Shown here: positions 46,094 through 57,960 of the stretch, in pieces
Position numbering within the stretch: position 1 is the stretch's first letter
Layout of the letters: each line of letters opens with the position of its first letter
Assembly: GCF_000735365.1 (NCBI RefSeq)
Contig: NZ_JMPL01000001.1
Coordinates: 62,001-126,000 of the forward strand
Origin: Kluyvera ascorbata ATCC 33433
Lineage (GTDB): Bacteria; Pseudomonadota; Gammaproteobacteria; Enterobacterales; Enterobacteriaceae
Direction of reading: 5' to 3'
Length of the DNA stretch: 64,000 nt
Program-made: the position numbers and the translations under genes
The notes under the pieces: model-generated
Database searches by the model: none
What the model was told of the DNA's origin: nothing
The model's input: the letters and a program-made list of their open reading frames with translations, nothing else

Positions 46094-47470
46094 GTGAAGC
46101 GCGACAATCCTGTTTTCAATAAGCTGTGTCACGACCTTGGTATGACGCATTTGGCCGTTGAGAGGGTGTCATTCGCCCACAACACGCCTGTCTATCCTAC
46201 CCCTTTTGCCATTGGTGAAGCCGCGGCCTCGGTGCTGGCGCTACAGGGCATGATGCTTGATGTGCTTCGCGGCAAGCAGCAGCCGATTACCGTCGATTGT
46301 CATAGTGCCGCCGCCTCAACCCATGCTGTGACCTTCCAGCAGCAGAACGGCTTTAACTGGCAGTACAACGATCCGGATTACCCCACGACCGATTTCTATC
46401 TTACTGCCGACAATCGTTGGATATTCCTGCACGGCGGCTACCCGCGTTTACGTGATGGGATCCTCGATATCCTCGATGTGCCAAATAGCCGTCATCGGGT
46501 GGCGCAGGCGGTCGCGCAGTGGGAAGCGCACAAGCTGGAGGAGACCATCGCCGAAGCGGGGCTATGCGCCGCTATCGCCCGTAGCCATAAAGAGTGGCTG
46601 GCTCATCCCCAGGGGCTTGCGGTCAGCCAGGAGCCGCTCATTCGTCTGACACGGCTAACCGATAGCGCGCCCAAAAACCGTCGTTACGATACGCCACGGG
46701 TACTGAAGCCGCTGCGCGTTCTCGACTTCACTCACGTTATTGCCGGGCCAACGGCAACCCGCGGGCTGGCGCAGATGGGAGCCGATGTGCTGCATCTGTC
46801 GTCGCCTTATCGCCCGCGTATTCTGCCGTTTGATGTGGATACCAACCACGGCAAACGCAACGCTTATCTTGAACTCTCCACCGCAGAGGGCCGCGCAACG
46901 GCGGCACAGCTGGTGCGTGACGGTGATGTTTTTGTCCAAAGCTACCGCCCCGGCGCTCTCGCCCGCTATGGGCTGAGCGATGAAGAGATGGCGCAGATTA
47001 ATCCGCAGATCATTACAGTTAATCTGAACTGCTACGGCCACCGCGGGCCATGGAAAGACCGACCTGGCTTTGAGCAGCTTGCTCAGACCGTCACCGGTAT
47101 GGCGGTTGCACAGGGCGGCACCTGGCAACCGGTGCTGGGGCCAACTTACCCCAATGATTATCTCAGCGGCTATCTCGCCACGCTGGGCGTGCTGATGGCG
47201 CTGGAGCGTCAGCGTAATGAAGGCGGAGCATGGCGGGTAGACGTGTCATTGTGCCGGACAGCAACGTGGCTGCAGCAGTTGGGGAGTATTGCGGATTATC
47301 AGACGATTGCCCCACCAGACGAGGCGGCGATCGCGCGTTGTATGGTAAGCGAAGAGGGGCCGTTCGGTGAGTTGCGCTATTTCAACAGCGCGCTGGAGCT
47401 TGCACAAACGCCGATGGCGTTTGCGATGCCGGCCATGCCTTTAGGTGCGCATCGCGCGGAATGGTGGTAA
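46094..47470 (+). CDS. Family III (CaiB/BaiF) CoA-transferase-like protein with duplicated module
   Basis: 458 residues from the GTG at 46094, chosen for AAGGA eight bases upstream; an in-frame ATG at 46010 would overlap the divergent promoter. The canonical family start (PLRVLDFTHVIAGPTATRGLAQMGADV) appears only at about residue 206. The first 200 residues look like the C-terminal half of the same family (EAAASVLALQ, ITVDCHSAAA), and a second WRVDVSLCRTATW occurs near 381. At the place of the usual catalytic Asp the sequence is PGFEQLAQ (Glu 327). Substrate unknown. Absent from the K-12 locus. Confidence 0.8.
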   Translation: MKRDNPVFNKLCHDLGMTHLAVERVSFAHNTPVYPTPFAIGEAAASVLALQGMMLDVLRGKQQPITVDCHSAAASTHAVTFQQQNGFNWQYNDPDYPTTDFYLTADNRWIFLHGGYPRLRDGILDILDVPNSRHRVAQAVAQWEAHKLEETIAEAGLCAAIARSHKEWLAHPQGLAVSQEPLIRLTRLTDSAPKNRRYDTPRVLKPLRVLDFTHVIAGPTATRGLAQMGADVLHLSSPYRPRILPFDVDTNHGKRNAYLELSTAEGRATAAQLVRDGDVFVQSYRPGALARYGLSDEEMAQINPQIITVNLNCYGHRGPWKDRPGFEQLAQTVTGMAVAQGGTWQPVLGPTYPNDYLSGYLATLGVLMALERQRNEGGAWRVDVSLCRTATWLQQLGSIADYQTIAPPDEAAIARCMVSEEGPFGELRYFNSALELAQTPMAFAMPAMPLGAHRAEWW

Positions 47471-47473
47471 GGC

Positions 47474-47501
47474 TCCCGGAGTCGCTGCGCTCGTCCGGGA
47501 A
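47474..47501. repeat. REP-like hairpin between the CoA-transferase gene and aaeB
   Basis: TCCCGGA/TCCGGGA stem with a GC-rich centre (GTCGCTGCGCTCG). Lies between convergent genes and may end both transcripts; no T-run. Confidence 0.5.
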
Positions 47502-47506
47502 AACAC

Positions 47507-49474
47507 TCAGCTACTGGTCAACGCGCCCTGATATTTATGCAGCATCGTCACCAGCCGCTCAACCGGCTGAGTAACCTGCTCAGGAGCTTCCCAGACGCGC
47601 AGTTTTTCCTGATAAACCCCGAGTTCCTCCAGCAAACGCGTGAAGTAATAACGGCGTTTGTCATCGCTGGTTGCTGAAATCACTCGGTCAGCGGTGCGGC
47701 GCAGCTGACGGTGGAAGGCCGACAGATCGTCATTCACCGGAATAGGCGCATCGCGCAGGCGTTGATGCGCGATGATAAGCGTCAACGCCAGACGGAACTT
47801 CGCAATATCCCCTGGGAATTTGTTCAGCAGCAAAAACAGCTGCTGGTAGAGTCCCGGCAGGTGGTTCTCTTTTCGACGAGCCATATTGGTGGTCATCGCC
47901 GACACCGCCGCAAACACAAACTGGTTCAGCAGCACGCGCCCGGTACGCAGACGGGAGTTATCGCGGATAAGCAGAATGACGATAAACGCCATAAAGCAGC
48001 CGACAATCTGCCCTAATGCACTGTCGAGGAACTGGCTGAAGTGGAAGGTCATCGGGTTATCCAGCACCAGAATGTTGATGGTACTGGCCAGTGCCCCCAT
48101 CGATCCCAACCGGCGCTTTTGCACTTCAATGCCAATAAAGAAGCACATGACCGCCAGACTAATACACAACAGCAGCATACTTTGTTGCGTCGCGGGGATG
48201 ATAATCAGGAAATAGAGCGCCCCCAGCGGCAGCGCCGCAATGGTGCCGTAGATAAAGTCTATCGCCACCATGCGCGGATTCGGTAAACGCATGGCCAGTG
48301 AGGTAACCACGGCAATCATCACCATCGCCCCGCTACCCGATGTCCAGCCGGTCCACAGCCAGAAAAGAATGCCCAGCGCGCAGGAGAGCGTGGTACGCCA
48401 GAAGTTGATCATCGCGTGGTGACGTTCGGCGGACTCCGGTCGCACGACCACTTCGCTTTGTAGAATTTCTTCTTCGCGGGCGCTGATTTTCGTATTACCA
48501 ATCACGCCACGTTTGAGCAGCAGATAGCGCGTGGCGGCCCCTACCCAGCTGTAAATCGTTACCGGCGTATCGTGCTCACCCGTCCACGCCAGCACGCGGC
48601 GCATTCGTTTAAGCTGGCGGTGAACATCCTGCACCGTTTCAACCGGCTCTTCGAACAACTCACGATAAGCGTCAGTGACCAGCTCAGGCCGCGAGTTTTG
48701 CATGATGAAGGTTTCACAAGCCTGAGTCACCATGGTCAGCGAAACGGTGTTCAGCGCCTTCAAGCGACGGTTGGCCCACGCCCAGCGTGAGGACTCCATA
48801 TTCAAGTTGCCGCGCATCCCTTCCAACGCAGCGGTACGACGCAGCAGAGCCAGCCAGGCTTTGTCCATCTCATCGCTATCGCCATGCTTGATGCACAGCT
48901 GCATCAGGCGATATTGATCGATAAGGATGGCATCGAGTTCGTTGTCGATCTCTTTTTTGATCGATCGCGGTGAAAACAGGAGATCGGCGACGATCGCACA
49001 GATAATCCCTAACACGATCTCGCTACAGCGTTCCACGGCAAACTGCGGCGTCAGCAGCGGTTCGGCCTGAATCGTGATAACGATAATCAGCGCTGTATAG
49101 CCGGAAAGCCCCCAGGCGTAGGAGTTTTCAACGCGAACCAGCGAAGAGATCCAGGTACAGAAACCGGCCCAGATGCTACAAACCAGCAGCATCAGCAGCG
49201 GCGCACGGATCATGGTGATGATAATCACCAGCGCGGCGATACAGCCGATAAAGGTCCCGACAATACGCAGCATCCCGCGATAGCGGATTGCCCCCGCGTA
49301 GGGTTCTCCACCCGCAGCGAAGGCCGGACCGGCCGCCACAATAGCGGCAGTCAGCACCGCCCAGCGCGGCGTTTCAAGCTGAAAGTGGAAGCCGACAAAC
49401 AAGGCCAGCACCACCGCACAGGCCAGTTTGACGGCAAAGCGGATGTGCTGGTTGGCAATGCTAAAAATGCCCAT
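47507..49474 (-). CDS. aaeB: p-Hydroxybenzoic acid efflux pump subunit AaeB
   Basis: Inner-membrane pump of the FUSC/aromatic acid exporter family, 655 residues as in K-12. Two blocks of membrane helices (about 15-165 and 370-520) are each followed by a cytoplasmic domain. Exports aromatic carboxylic acids with AaeA. Last gene of aaeXAB, five bases after aaeA. Confidence 0.97.
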   Translation of the reverse strand: MGIFSIANQHIRFAVKLACAVVLALFVGFHFQLETPRWAVLTAAIVAAGPAFAAGGEPYAGAIRYRGMLRIVGTFIGCIAALVIIITMIRAPLLMLLVCSIWAGFCTWISSLVRVENSYAWGLSGYTALIIVITIQAEPLLTPQFAVERCSEIVLGIICAIVADLLFSPRSIKKEIDNELDAILIDQYRLMQLCIKHGDSDEMDKAWLALLRRTAALEGMRGNLNMESSRWAWANRRLKALNTVSLTMVTQACETFIMQNSRPELVTDAYRELFEEPVETVQDVHRQLKRMRRVLAWTGEHDTPVTIYSWVGAATRYLLLKRGVIGNTKISAREEEILQSEVVVRPESAERHHAMINFWRTTLSCALGILFWLWTGWTSGSGAMVMIAVVTSLAMRLPNPRMVAIDFIYGTIAALPLGALYFLIIIPATQQSMLLLCISLAVMCFFIGIEVQKRRLGSMGALASTINILVLDNPMTFHFSQFLDSALGQIVGCFMAFIVILLIRDNSRLRTGRVLLNQFVFAAVSAMTTNMARRKENHLPGLYQQLFLLLNKFPGDIAKFRLALTLIIAHQRLRDAPIPVNDDLSAFHRQLRRTADRVISATSDDKRRYYFTRLLEELGVYQEKLRVWEAPEQVTQPVERLVTMLHKYQGALTSS

Positions 49475-49479
49475 GGCAA

Positions 49480-50412
49480 TTAACCGAATTCACGCAGACG
49501 CAGCGCCAGCTTCTGGAAGAAGCTCATGCGGCTGGCATCGCGGTCTTTCTCACCGGTAATGACCACCGTGGCGGTCGTACCCGCTGGCCACAGGTTACCT
49601 GTCTGTTCATCCAGACGGATACGCACCGGTACACGCTGAGCCAGACGAACCCACTCCAGGTTGGAGTCGATGGTCGCCATCCCTTTGCTGTCGACGCTGC
49701 TACTGGCGTTGGTGACACCCGCCGCAACGCTATCAACGGTTCCTTTAATTACATGGTTGCTGCCCAGCGGGGTAATTTCAGCGCGGTAACCCGGACGTAC
49801 GCTTGAGAGCTTGGTCTCTTCAAGGTAGGCCATCACATAGAAGGAGTGCTGTTTCACCAACGCGACCGCTGTAGAACCACGGGTAATAAATTCACCGGCG
49901 TAGACATTCAGGTTAGTCACCCAGCCATCCGCTGGCGCGCGAATCACCGTGCGATCCAGATCCAGACGCGCTAGATCGCGCGTGGCTTGCGCTTTCGCTA
50001 ACTGGTGCAGCACGGTTTGCAGCACGTTATTGGATTGGTCTATCTCTTCGCGAGACATGGCAATCACGCCCAGCTTGTTACGACGCCCGGCTTCACGGCT
50101 TTTCTCGTCCGCCAGCGCTTTGTAGTAGGCGACGTCAGCATTCGCTTCTTCCAGTGCCTTCTGGTAGCGCGGCTGGTCAATAATAAACAGAACCTGATTT
50201 TTGCTAACCAGTTGGTTATCCTTGACCTGAACATCGGTAATCAGGCCGGATACGTCTGGAGCAATGGCGACGACGTCCGCGCTAAAACGCGCATCACGCG
50301 TCCACGGAGACTCGGTGTAATAGACCCAGGCACGAAAAATAGCGATGAATGCCAGGATGACCAGTATCACCGTAATAGCGGTACGGGAGATATTTCTTGT
50401 TAGTGTTTTCAC
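49480..50412 (-). CDS. aaeA: p-Hydroxybenzoic acid efflux pump membrane-fusion subunit AaeA
   Basis: HlyD/EmrA-type periplasmic adaptor, 310 residues. Membrane helix about 12-31; lipoyl/barrel-sandwich segments ([20 protein letters not shown] and [20 protein letters not shown]) flank a helical hairpin. Seven bases after aaeX. Confidence 0.97.
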   Translation of the reverse strand: MKTLTRNISRTAITVILVILAFIAIFRAWVYYTESPWTRDARFSADVVAIAPDVSGLITDVQVKDNQLVSKNQVLFIIDQPRYQKALEEANADVAYYKALADEKSREAGRRNKLGVIAMSREEIDQSNNVLQTVLHQLAKAQATRDLARLDLDRTVIRAPADGWVTNLNVYAGEFITRGSTAVALVKQHSFYVMAYLEETKLSSVRPGYRAEITPLGSNHVIKGTVDSVAAGVTNASSSVDSKGMATIDSNLEWVRLAQRVPVRIRLDEQTGNLWPAGTTATVVITGEKDRDASRMSFFQKLALRLREFG

Positions 50413-50419
50413 ATCTACC

Positions 50420-50623
50420 TCAGACGAACAAACGTGATATTAGATAAAACAGGCAGCAATACAGTGCGGTGTTGAACAACGCGGGATGCCAGACAAAATC
50501 ATAGATCCCGGTTGGCGTCAGCACGCGACGCACCAACCAAAAAATGGCGAGCGATAAGAGCAGCTCAAAGAAGATCGGCGGGAATGAGAGACCGAAAATC
50601 ACGATGACAGGAAACAGGCTCAT
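50420..50623 (-). CDS. aaeX: Small membrane protein AaeX (DUF1656)
   Basis: 67 residues, two membrane helices (about 5-30 and 48-65). First gene of aaeXAB; function unknown, always found with this pump. Confidence 0.95.
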   Translation of the reverse strand: MSLFPVIVIFGLSFPPIFFELLLSLAIFWLVRRVLTPTGIYDFVWHPALFNTALYCCLFYLISRLFV

Positions 50624-50752
50624 GTTGACCTTACTAAACTAGCGTGCAGGTGAGATTGGAACTTTAATTATTCAGCTAACAGTATTTTAACGTAACTGTT
50701 ATAGCCTTATCTACATAGTGTGATGCAAATCACTTTTAAGCCAGAGTGAACA
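50624..50752. promoter_or_regulatory. aaeXAB/aaeR divergent promoter with CRP-like site
   Basis: 129 AT-rich bases between divergent genes. TGTGA-TGCAAA-TCACT at 50719-50734 is one mismatch from the CRP core and lies 19 bases before aaeR. The aae promoter is activated by AaeR with aromatic acids in E. coli; no AaeR site was assigned. Confidence 0.55.
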
Positions 50753-51679
50753 ATGGAACGACTAAAACGGATGTCGGTTTTTGCCAAAGTTGTCGAGCAA
50801 GGCTCCTTTACTGCCGCGGCACGTCAGCTACAGATGAGCGTTTCTTCCATCAGCCAGACTGTTTCTAAACTGGAAGATGAGCTGCAGGTCAAACTGCTTA
50901 ACCGCAGCACCCGCAGCATTGGCTTAACCGAAGCCGGTAAAATTTACTATCAAGGTTGCCGCCGAATGCTGTTCGAAGTGAAGGATGTACACGAACAGCT
51001 TTATGCCTTTAACAACACGCCGATTGGTACGCTGCGCATCGGCTGTTCTTCAACTATGGCACAAAATGTACTCGCTGCCATGACGGCGGAAATGCTCAAA
51101 GAGTATCCAGGATTAACCGTAAATCTGGTGACGGGCATTCCAGCGCCGGATCTGATTGCCGATGGTCTGGATGTGGTTATCCGCGTCGGGGCACTGCAAG
51201 ACTCCAGCCTCTTCTCTCGCCGTCTGGGCAGCATGCCGATGGTCGTTTGTGCGTCCAGGAAATACCTCGCGCAGTTTGGCGTGCCCGAAAAACCAGCGGA
51301 CCTGAGTAACCATTCGTGGCTGGAATATAGCGTTCGTCCGGATAACGAGTTTGAGCTGATTGCCCCAGAAGGGCTGTCGACTAAACTGCTGCCAGAGGGG
51401 CGATTTGTCACCAACGACCCGATGACCATCTCTCGCTGGCTGGTCGCCGGTGCCGGCATCGCCTACGTCCCGTTGATGTGGGTGATCAATGAGATCAACA
51501 GCGGTGAACTTGAGATCTTATTCCCGCGTTATCAGTCCGATCCGCGCCCGGTGTACGCCTTGTATACCGAAAAGGACAAGCTGCCGCTCAAAGTGCAGGT
51601 CTGTATTAACTATCTGACCGACTATTTTGTCAAAGTCGCGGAGCTGTTTCAGGGGATGCGTGGAAGAAGGAAAGAATAA
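50753..51679 (+). CDS. aaeR: LysR-type regulator AaeR
   Basis: Activator of aaeXAB responding to p-hydroxybenzoate. 308 residues: winged helix 1-60 (FTAAARQLQMSVSSISQTVSKLEDEL) and a periplasmic-binding-like effector domain from about 90 (IGTLRIGCSSTMA). Confidence 0.96.
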   Translation: MERLKRMSVFAKVVEQGSFTAAARQLQMSVSSISQTVSKLEDELQVKLLNRSTRSIGLTEAGKIYYQGCRRMLFEVKDVHEQLYAFNNTPIGTLRIGCSSTMAQNVLAAMTAEMLKEYPGLTVNLVTGIPAPDLIADGLDVVIRVGALQDSSLFSRRLGSMPMVVCASRKYLAQFGVPEKPADLSNHSWLEYSVRPDNEFELIAPEGLSTKLLPEGRFVTNDPMTISRWLVAGAGIAYVPLMWVINEINSGELEILFPRYQSDPRPVYALYTEKDKLPLKVQVCINYLTDYFVKVAELFQGMRGRRKE

Positions 51680-51918
51680 GCAAGGTCATCTATATTCCGA
51701 AACTGAACATCCCGACTAAAGATATTTGGCATAAATATTTCCTGAATTACAGCAGCGGTAATTCAGGAATAAGTCATTCGTACTATTAAGTTTGGCTAAT
51801 TGACACCGTGGCCGTCTGACTATTATCTTGTATTACGTCTAATACTCAGACGGTTGCATTTAATTAAAATATAAAAACAGAATGCATTGAACAGGACCAT
51901 TTTAACCAAGGACTCAGA

Positions 51919-52533
51919 ATGAATCTATTCGAACAAACACCGCCTTCACGCAGGCGTTATGGGCTTGCCGCGTTCATAGGGTTAATCGCAGGGATCGTCT
52001 CCGCGTTTGTGAAATGGGGTGCAGAAGTGCCTCTTCCTCCGCGCAGCCCTACCGATTTATTTACCGGTGCATGCGGGCCTGAACAGTTAATAAGAGCCGC
52101 GAGCCAAATCGATTGTTCCCGTAATTTTCTCAACCCCCCGTATGTATTTCTTCGCGACTGGTTGGGCGTCGCAGACCCCAATGCCGCCGTTTACACCTTT
52201 GCAGGACATATATTTAACTGGGTCGGCGTAACGCATATTATTTTCTCCATCGTCTTCGCTGTGGGTTATTGCGTGGTTGCTGAAGTCTTCCCGAAAATAA
52301 AACTCTGGCAGGGTTTGCTTGCCGGTGCTTTAGCTCAGCTTTTTGTCCACATGATCTCCTTCCCGCTGATGGGGCTGACGCCACCGCTGTTTGAACTGCC
52401 GTGGTATGAACATGTATCAGAGATCGTGGGCCACCTGATTTGGTTCTGGTCGATTGAAATTATCCGTCGTGATTTACGTAACCGCATCACTCACGAACCC
52501 GATCCTGAAATACCGCTAACGCATTTGCGATAA
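51919..52533 (+). CDS. yagU: YagU-family inner-membrane protein (DUF1440)
   Basis: 204 residues, the same length and near-identical over long stretches to E. coli YagU ([43 protein letters not shown]), a protein linked to acid resistance. About four membrane helices. In K-12 yagU is at a distant locus; here it stands between aaeR and tldD with its own terminator and a 239-base AT-rich upstream gap. Confidence 0.92.
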   Translation: MNLFEQTPPSRRRYGLAAFIGLIAGIVSAFVKWGAEVPLPPRSPTDLFTGACGPEQLIRAASQIDCSRNFLNPPYVFLRDWLGVADPNAAVYTFAGHIFNWVGVTHIIFSIVFAVGYCVVAEVFPKIKLWQGLLAGALAQLFVHMISFPLMGLTPPLFELPWYEHVSEIVGHLIWFWSIEIIRRDLRNRITHEPDPEIPLTHLR

Positions 52534-52566
52534 AAAAAAGCGCACCTCAATGAGGTGCGCTTTTTA
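52534..52566. terminator. Bidirectional terminator between yagU and tldD
   Basis: AAAAAAAAGCGCACCTCA ATGAGGTGCGCTTTTT: strong stem with A and T tracts on both sides between convergent genes. Confidence 0.92.
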
Positions 52567-52584
52567 GATGACGCCTTGTTCAGG

Positions 52585-54097
<1,513 letters not shown>

Positions 54098-54132
54098 TTA
54101 TGAGATTGAGGCAATTCAAGGCTTGCGTCAAA

Positions 54133-57100
54133 TCATGGCTTTTTGTCGCTGCGCGCCTGGCGCAGCACTTCGTTAATTTGTGGCTTATCAATCGGGCCGG
54201 TGATGCGATAACGCAGGATAGAGACTTTGTTCCACAGCGGGCTAAGTACTTTCGTCGCCGCAAACACCGCCGCGCCGATAATCGGGTTCACCGCGAAAGC
54301 CGTCGCCACGCTGACCGTCGCCGAAATTTCCGGCGCGACGATAGCTTCCATATCCAGCTCGCGGCGCACCAGATTGACCGACCCTTTCATGGCGATATCG
54401 GCTTCCAGACCATCAACCAGCGTATCATCGGTATTCAGCACGCCGTCTTTGATCCACGCGGTACTGCGAATAGAATCAAAGTAGAAGCCTTCACTGAAGG
54501 TGTCGCTAAAGTCAAAGCGCAGCTTACGCAGCAGCGCATCGACGCTCAGTAAACGCAGCAGTTGTCCGGCATGGCCCGTGGAAAGATCGGTAAACTGCCC
54601 TTTGCCAACGCGCGATTTCAGAATACCGTTCAGCGACGCAACATCAGGCTGCCACGGTTTATCACGCCAATGTAAATCGTAGTCTACATCAACGGAAGAA
54701 TCGCGAATCGGCGTTGAAACCCCGAAGAAAGCCGTAGCCTCATCAATCTTGTTTCCGTGAATTTTCCCCTTCAGCGAGGTTCGCTGCCCGGACGGTGAGT
54801 TTACCCAAACGCCATCGGCGGTTAAGCGGCCAAAGCCGGTATCCACCAGCCCGTTAGCCAGAGTCAGGGTATCGCCCTTCACGCTGAAGTCACCATCGAT
54901 ACGGCCATATTTCTGCCCCCACAGCCAGCATTCGGCGCAGCGAAGCTGAAGATCGGGCCAGCTGTGGAAATCTATCGCACTGCTGCTTGAGGTGTTGCTT
55001 AGCGGGCCTGTAGCAGCGGTCTGCGCCAGCGGATTAGCCGACGGGTTGTAATAAAGGTAGCGAACGGCGGCCTGCCACGGTGAGCTATTTTTCATCGTCA
55101 GGCTGGCGTTAATTTCGCGTCCCTGAGCTTCCACCCGCGTGCCGTCTGCCGTTGGTTGGGACACCACGCTCAGGTTATTCCACTGCTGGCCTGCAAAGGT
55201 CAACGACGACGTACGCAACGTCACGTTTTGCGGGAAGGCGGCAGCAGAGCTTACGCCGTCGGCCGCGCCGTGCTGGAACAGCGCCAGCCACTGCGCGCCG
55301 TCCATCGGCGGCATATTCAATTCCACGCCCGCCGTTTGCGGCAGCGGCGGGATAGTACGGCTGTCCGAGGCCCAGATAGCGCTCTCAAGCGTGAGCTTTT
55401 TCCCCAACAGCCAGCGGCTATTCAGGTGGTTATCCGGCCCCACGTTGCCGGTCAGAGTGAAGCTATGCAGATTCCCGTCGACGTTGAGCTTAACCGGCAG
55501 CGATTTCCCCGCCGCTTTATCCGCCGGAGACGGTAGGCTACTGCTCATATTTTGCAGGTCGCTGGTGATACCGACCTTGTAGGTCGCGCTGCCGTGATAA
55601 GGAAGCTCAATAGCAACGTTACCTTTCCACGGTACGCTGCCTTTAAGCGCGTCGTTAAGCTGTTTTGGCAGCACGCCCGTTTTCGCTGGCTGCCAGTCCG
55701 CCTGCATATTGACGCCCACCTGATAGGATTTCTCTCCCTCATTGGTGGTGAAATCGACGTTCAGCGGCTGATTGAACCAGGTGGCGGTCAGCGGCTCGCT
55801 CGTCAGGTTGCCATTATCAAAGCTGAAGCGGCCTTTGAGGTTATGCAGCGTGCTGTCGAGCGGTTTGATAAACAGGCTATTATTGTTCAGCGCGACGTTA
55901 CCCGTGGCCTTCACCAGCTCGCCATCCAGCGGGATATCAAGATGTAAGCGAGCGCTCACGTCGCCATCAAGCTGGAGCTCTTCGAGGGTCGCCCCCAGTG
56001 ATTTGTCGAGCGGCGTCTGCTGGAAATACGGGCCAACCGCTTTACCAGGACCGTTAATATCGGCATCAATCAGCAGCTTCTCTTTGGCATAGTCTGGAAT
56101 CGACGCATTCAGGTTGCTGGCGGTCACGCCGCCAAGCGCCGCTTTATCCGCCTTCATCCACAGGCCAGCATTGATAAAGTTAAGCTCGATATTCAGATTG
56201 GTCAGCGCCGGCCAGTCCGGCTGGAAGGCAAAGGTCGCATCGTGCAGCGGCACATAGACCTGGAACTGTCCTTCGTTATGCTCGTACGGGAACAGGTGTG
56301 GGTTACCGCCGTAAACCAGAGTGGCGTTCTCCGCTTTACCCGCCTTGATAGCACCACTCAGGTAGTCAACAAGCGCTTTCCCCATCAGGTTTTCAGGGAA
56401 GTAACGCCACGCCTGCCCACCGTCGTCAGTACTGATACCGGCCAGAATCCCCAGCCACGGCTGGTCGTCCTTCGGCTGCAGATAGCGGAAACCGCCCGCG
56501 GCACGAACGCCCGTCGCCGTGACATCGATATCACGCCCATCGAGCATGAAGCCTCTATCATCATTGACCCAGTTCAGGGTCGCAACGCCGTTGGCAATCT
56601 CCAGTGGTGCGCGGAAGACGTGTTCGTACGGCATCTTCGCGTCTTTCATCGCAACATGCAGCGAGCCATTTTCCAGGCTACCGGCAATGTACCCGGAGAC
56701 GTTCTCAGCGCCAGGCAACAGTTTCCACTGCTTCCAGCCTAGGTTATTCCAGCTCGCGTTAAAGCGGGTTTTGCCCGTGTCCTGAAGCGGGATATCAATC
56801 GCCAGAGCATCGACCATGCCCGCAGGCTGCGCGGTGCGCCAGATGTCGGCGACGTCAGGTGAAAGTTTTTCAGCGATCGGCAGCAGGCCGTTTAAGCCAG
56901 CCGGTGAGAGATGGCTCGCGCGGATACGCAGTTCGTCACTGCGCTTATTGTTCGGCCCCCCAACTTCTTGAGCCGGGATCCATGCCAGCGCCAGTGCCCC
57001 GCGAGGCCACGGCGTATCGTCAATCGTGATACGGGTATCGGGAATGCGGAGCTCCCAGCCCTGTTTCTCACGCGACAGGTGCGCGGTGAGGTTATCCACC

Positions 57101-57927
57101 GCCAGATGGTGATCCTGCCAGCTGGCGCCACCCTGTTTCAGCCAGACATCGCCGTTGGCGATTTCGCCTTTATCCAGCGAAGCCCAGCCTTCAAGGCTAA
57201 AGCGAGCGCTGGTCAGCGCGATATTGTCCTGCATCCACTGTCCCAGCCACGGCTTCACATCGATGTCGTCAGCCTGGAGCCAGATGCGGCCTTTATTCAG
57301 CAGACCATTTTCATCACGCAGATCCATACGCACTTTCATCACCCCGTGCTGCCCGGTGAGGCTCGAGAGGCTAAGCTCCCCTTCGGCGCGGTGACGGTTG
57401 TCATTGTTGACCCAGGTGAGCTGCGGAATGGCAAGTTCAGCACGCTGGCCGGAGAGCGTCAGGAAGCTGAGATGGCTATCGCGCAGGGTGAAGTGGTCAA
57501 ACTGGCGTAAGAACAGATCGCCGACGCGGTCGCCCTTCAGGCCATCGCCGCCGTCGTTATTCTGTAGCGGCGTATTGGTATGAATTTGCAGCTGCCAGAA
57601 GGTCAGCTCGCGAAACTGCCAGCGCATGTGCAGCAGGCTTTGCCAGACATCCAGCGCCATCGAAGCACGTTTGATAGACAGTTCGCCGCCGTCGTTCATC
57701 GCAACGTGGATATCGCGCACGTCCAGCGTCGGGCCGAAGTTTTGCCAACTGGCGTGGATCTGAGAGGCGGAAACCGGCAGCCCAGTGACCGCTTCAATTC
57801 TGGTCAGCAGTTCAGGGCGCCATTTATCCAGATGTGGCAAGGCGAGACGCAGGCCGCTCACCAGCAGCGCGACAACGACAATCAGTGTGGCAACGGTGAG
57901 CAGTAAAATCCCCGGCAATCGCCTCAC
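54133..57927 (-). CDS. yhdP: AsmA-like inter-membrane phospholipid transport protein YhdP
   Basis: Very large periplasm-spanning protein that, with TamB and YdbH, moves phospholipids to the outer membrane. 1264 residues, two shorter than K-12. Single N-terminal membrane anchor (about 6-29: ILLLTVATLIVVVALLVSG), then a long repetitive beta-rich groove domain, and a C-terminal DUF3971/AsmA-like region ending in basic residues (RQARSDKKP). Lies between rng and tldD. Confidence 0.96.
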   Translation of the reverse strand: MRRLPGILLLTVATLIVVVALLVSGLRLALPHLDKWRPELLTRIEAVTGLPVSASQIHASWQNFGPTLDVRDIHVAMNDGGELSIKRASMALDVWQSLLHMRWQFRELTFWQLQIHTNTPLQNNDGGDGLKGDRVGDLFLRQFDHFTLRDSHLSFLTLSGQRAELAIPQLTWVNNDNRHRAEGELSLSSLTGQHGVMKVRMDLRDENGLLNKGRIWLQADDIDVKPWLGQWMQDNIALTSARFSLEGWASLDKGEIANGDVWLKQGGASWQDHHLAVDNLTAHLSREKQGWELRIPDTRITIDDTPWPRGALALAWIPAQEVGGPNNKRSDELRIRASHLSPAGLNGLLPIAEKLSPDVADIWRTAQPAGMVDALAIDIPLQDTGKTRFNASWNNLGWKQWKLLPGAENVSGYIAGSLENGSLHVAMKDAKMPYEHVFRAPLEIANGVATLNWVNDDRGFMLDGRDIDVTATGVRAAGGFRYLQPKDDQPWLGILAGISTDDGGQAWRYFPENLMGKALVDYLSGAIKAGKAENATLVYGGNPHLFPYEHNEGQFQVYVPLHDATFAFQPDWPALTNLNIELNFINAGLWMKADKAALGGVTASNLNASIPDYAKEKLLIDADINGPGKAVGPYFQQTPLDKSLGATLEELQLDGDVSARLHLDIPLDGELVKATGNVALNNNSLFIKPLDSTLHNLKGRFSFDNGNLTSEPLTATWFNQPLNVDFTTNEGEKSYQVGVNMQADWQPAKTGVLPKQLNDALKGSVPWKGNVAIELPYHGSATYKVGITSDLQNMSSSLPSPADKAAGKSLPVKLNVDGNLHSFTLTGNVGPDNHLNSRWLLGKKLTLESAIWASDSRTIPPLPQTAGVELNMPPMDGAQWLALFQHGAADGVSSAAAFPQNVTLRTSSLTFAGQQWNNLSVVSQPTADGTRVEAQGREINASLTMKNSSPWQAAVRYLYYNPSANPLAQTAATGPLSNTSSSSAIDFHSWPDLQLRCAECWLWGQKYGRIDGDFSVKGDTLTLANGLVDTGFGRLTADGVWVNSPSGQRTSLKGKIHGNKIDEATAFFGVSTPIRDSSVDVDYDLHWRDKPWQPDVASLNGILKSRVGKGQFTDLSTGHAGQLLRLLSVDALLRKLRFDFSDTFSEGFYFDSIRSTAWIKDGVLNTDDTLVDGLEADIAMKGSVNLVRRELDMEAIVAPEISATVSVATAFAVNPIIGAAVFAATKVLSPLWNKVSILRYRITGPIDKPQINEVLRQARSDKKP

Positions 57928-57960
57928 GCATCTCTCCTTGGGTCGCAGCAGGCTGCGTAA

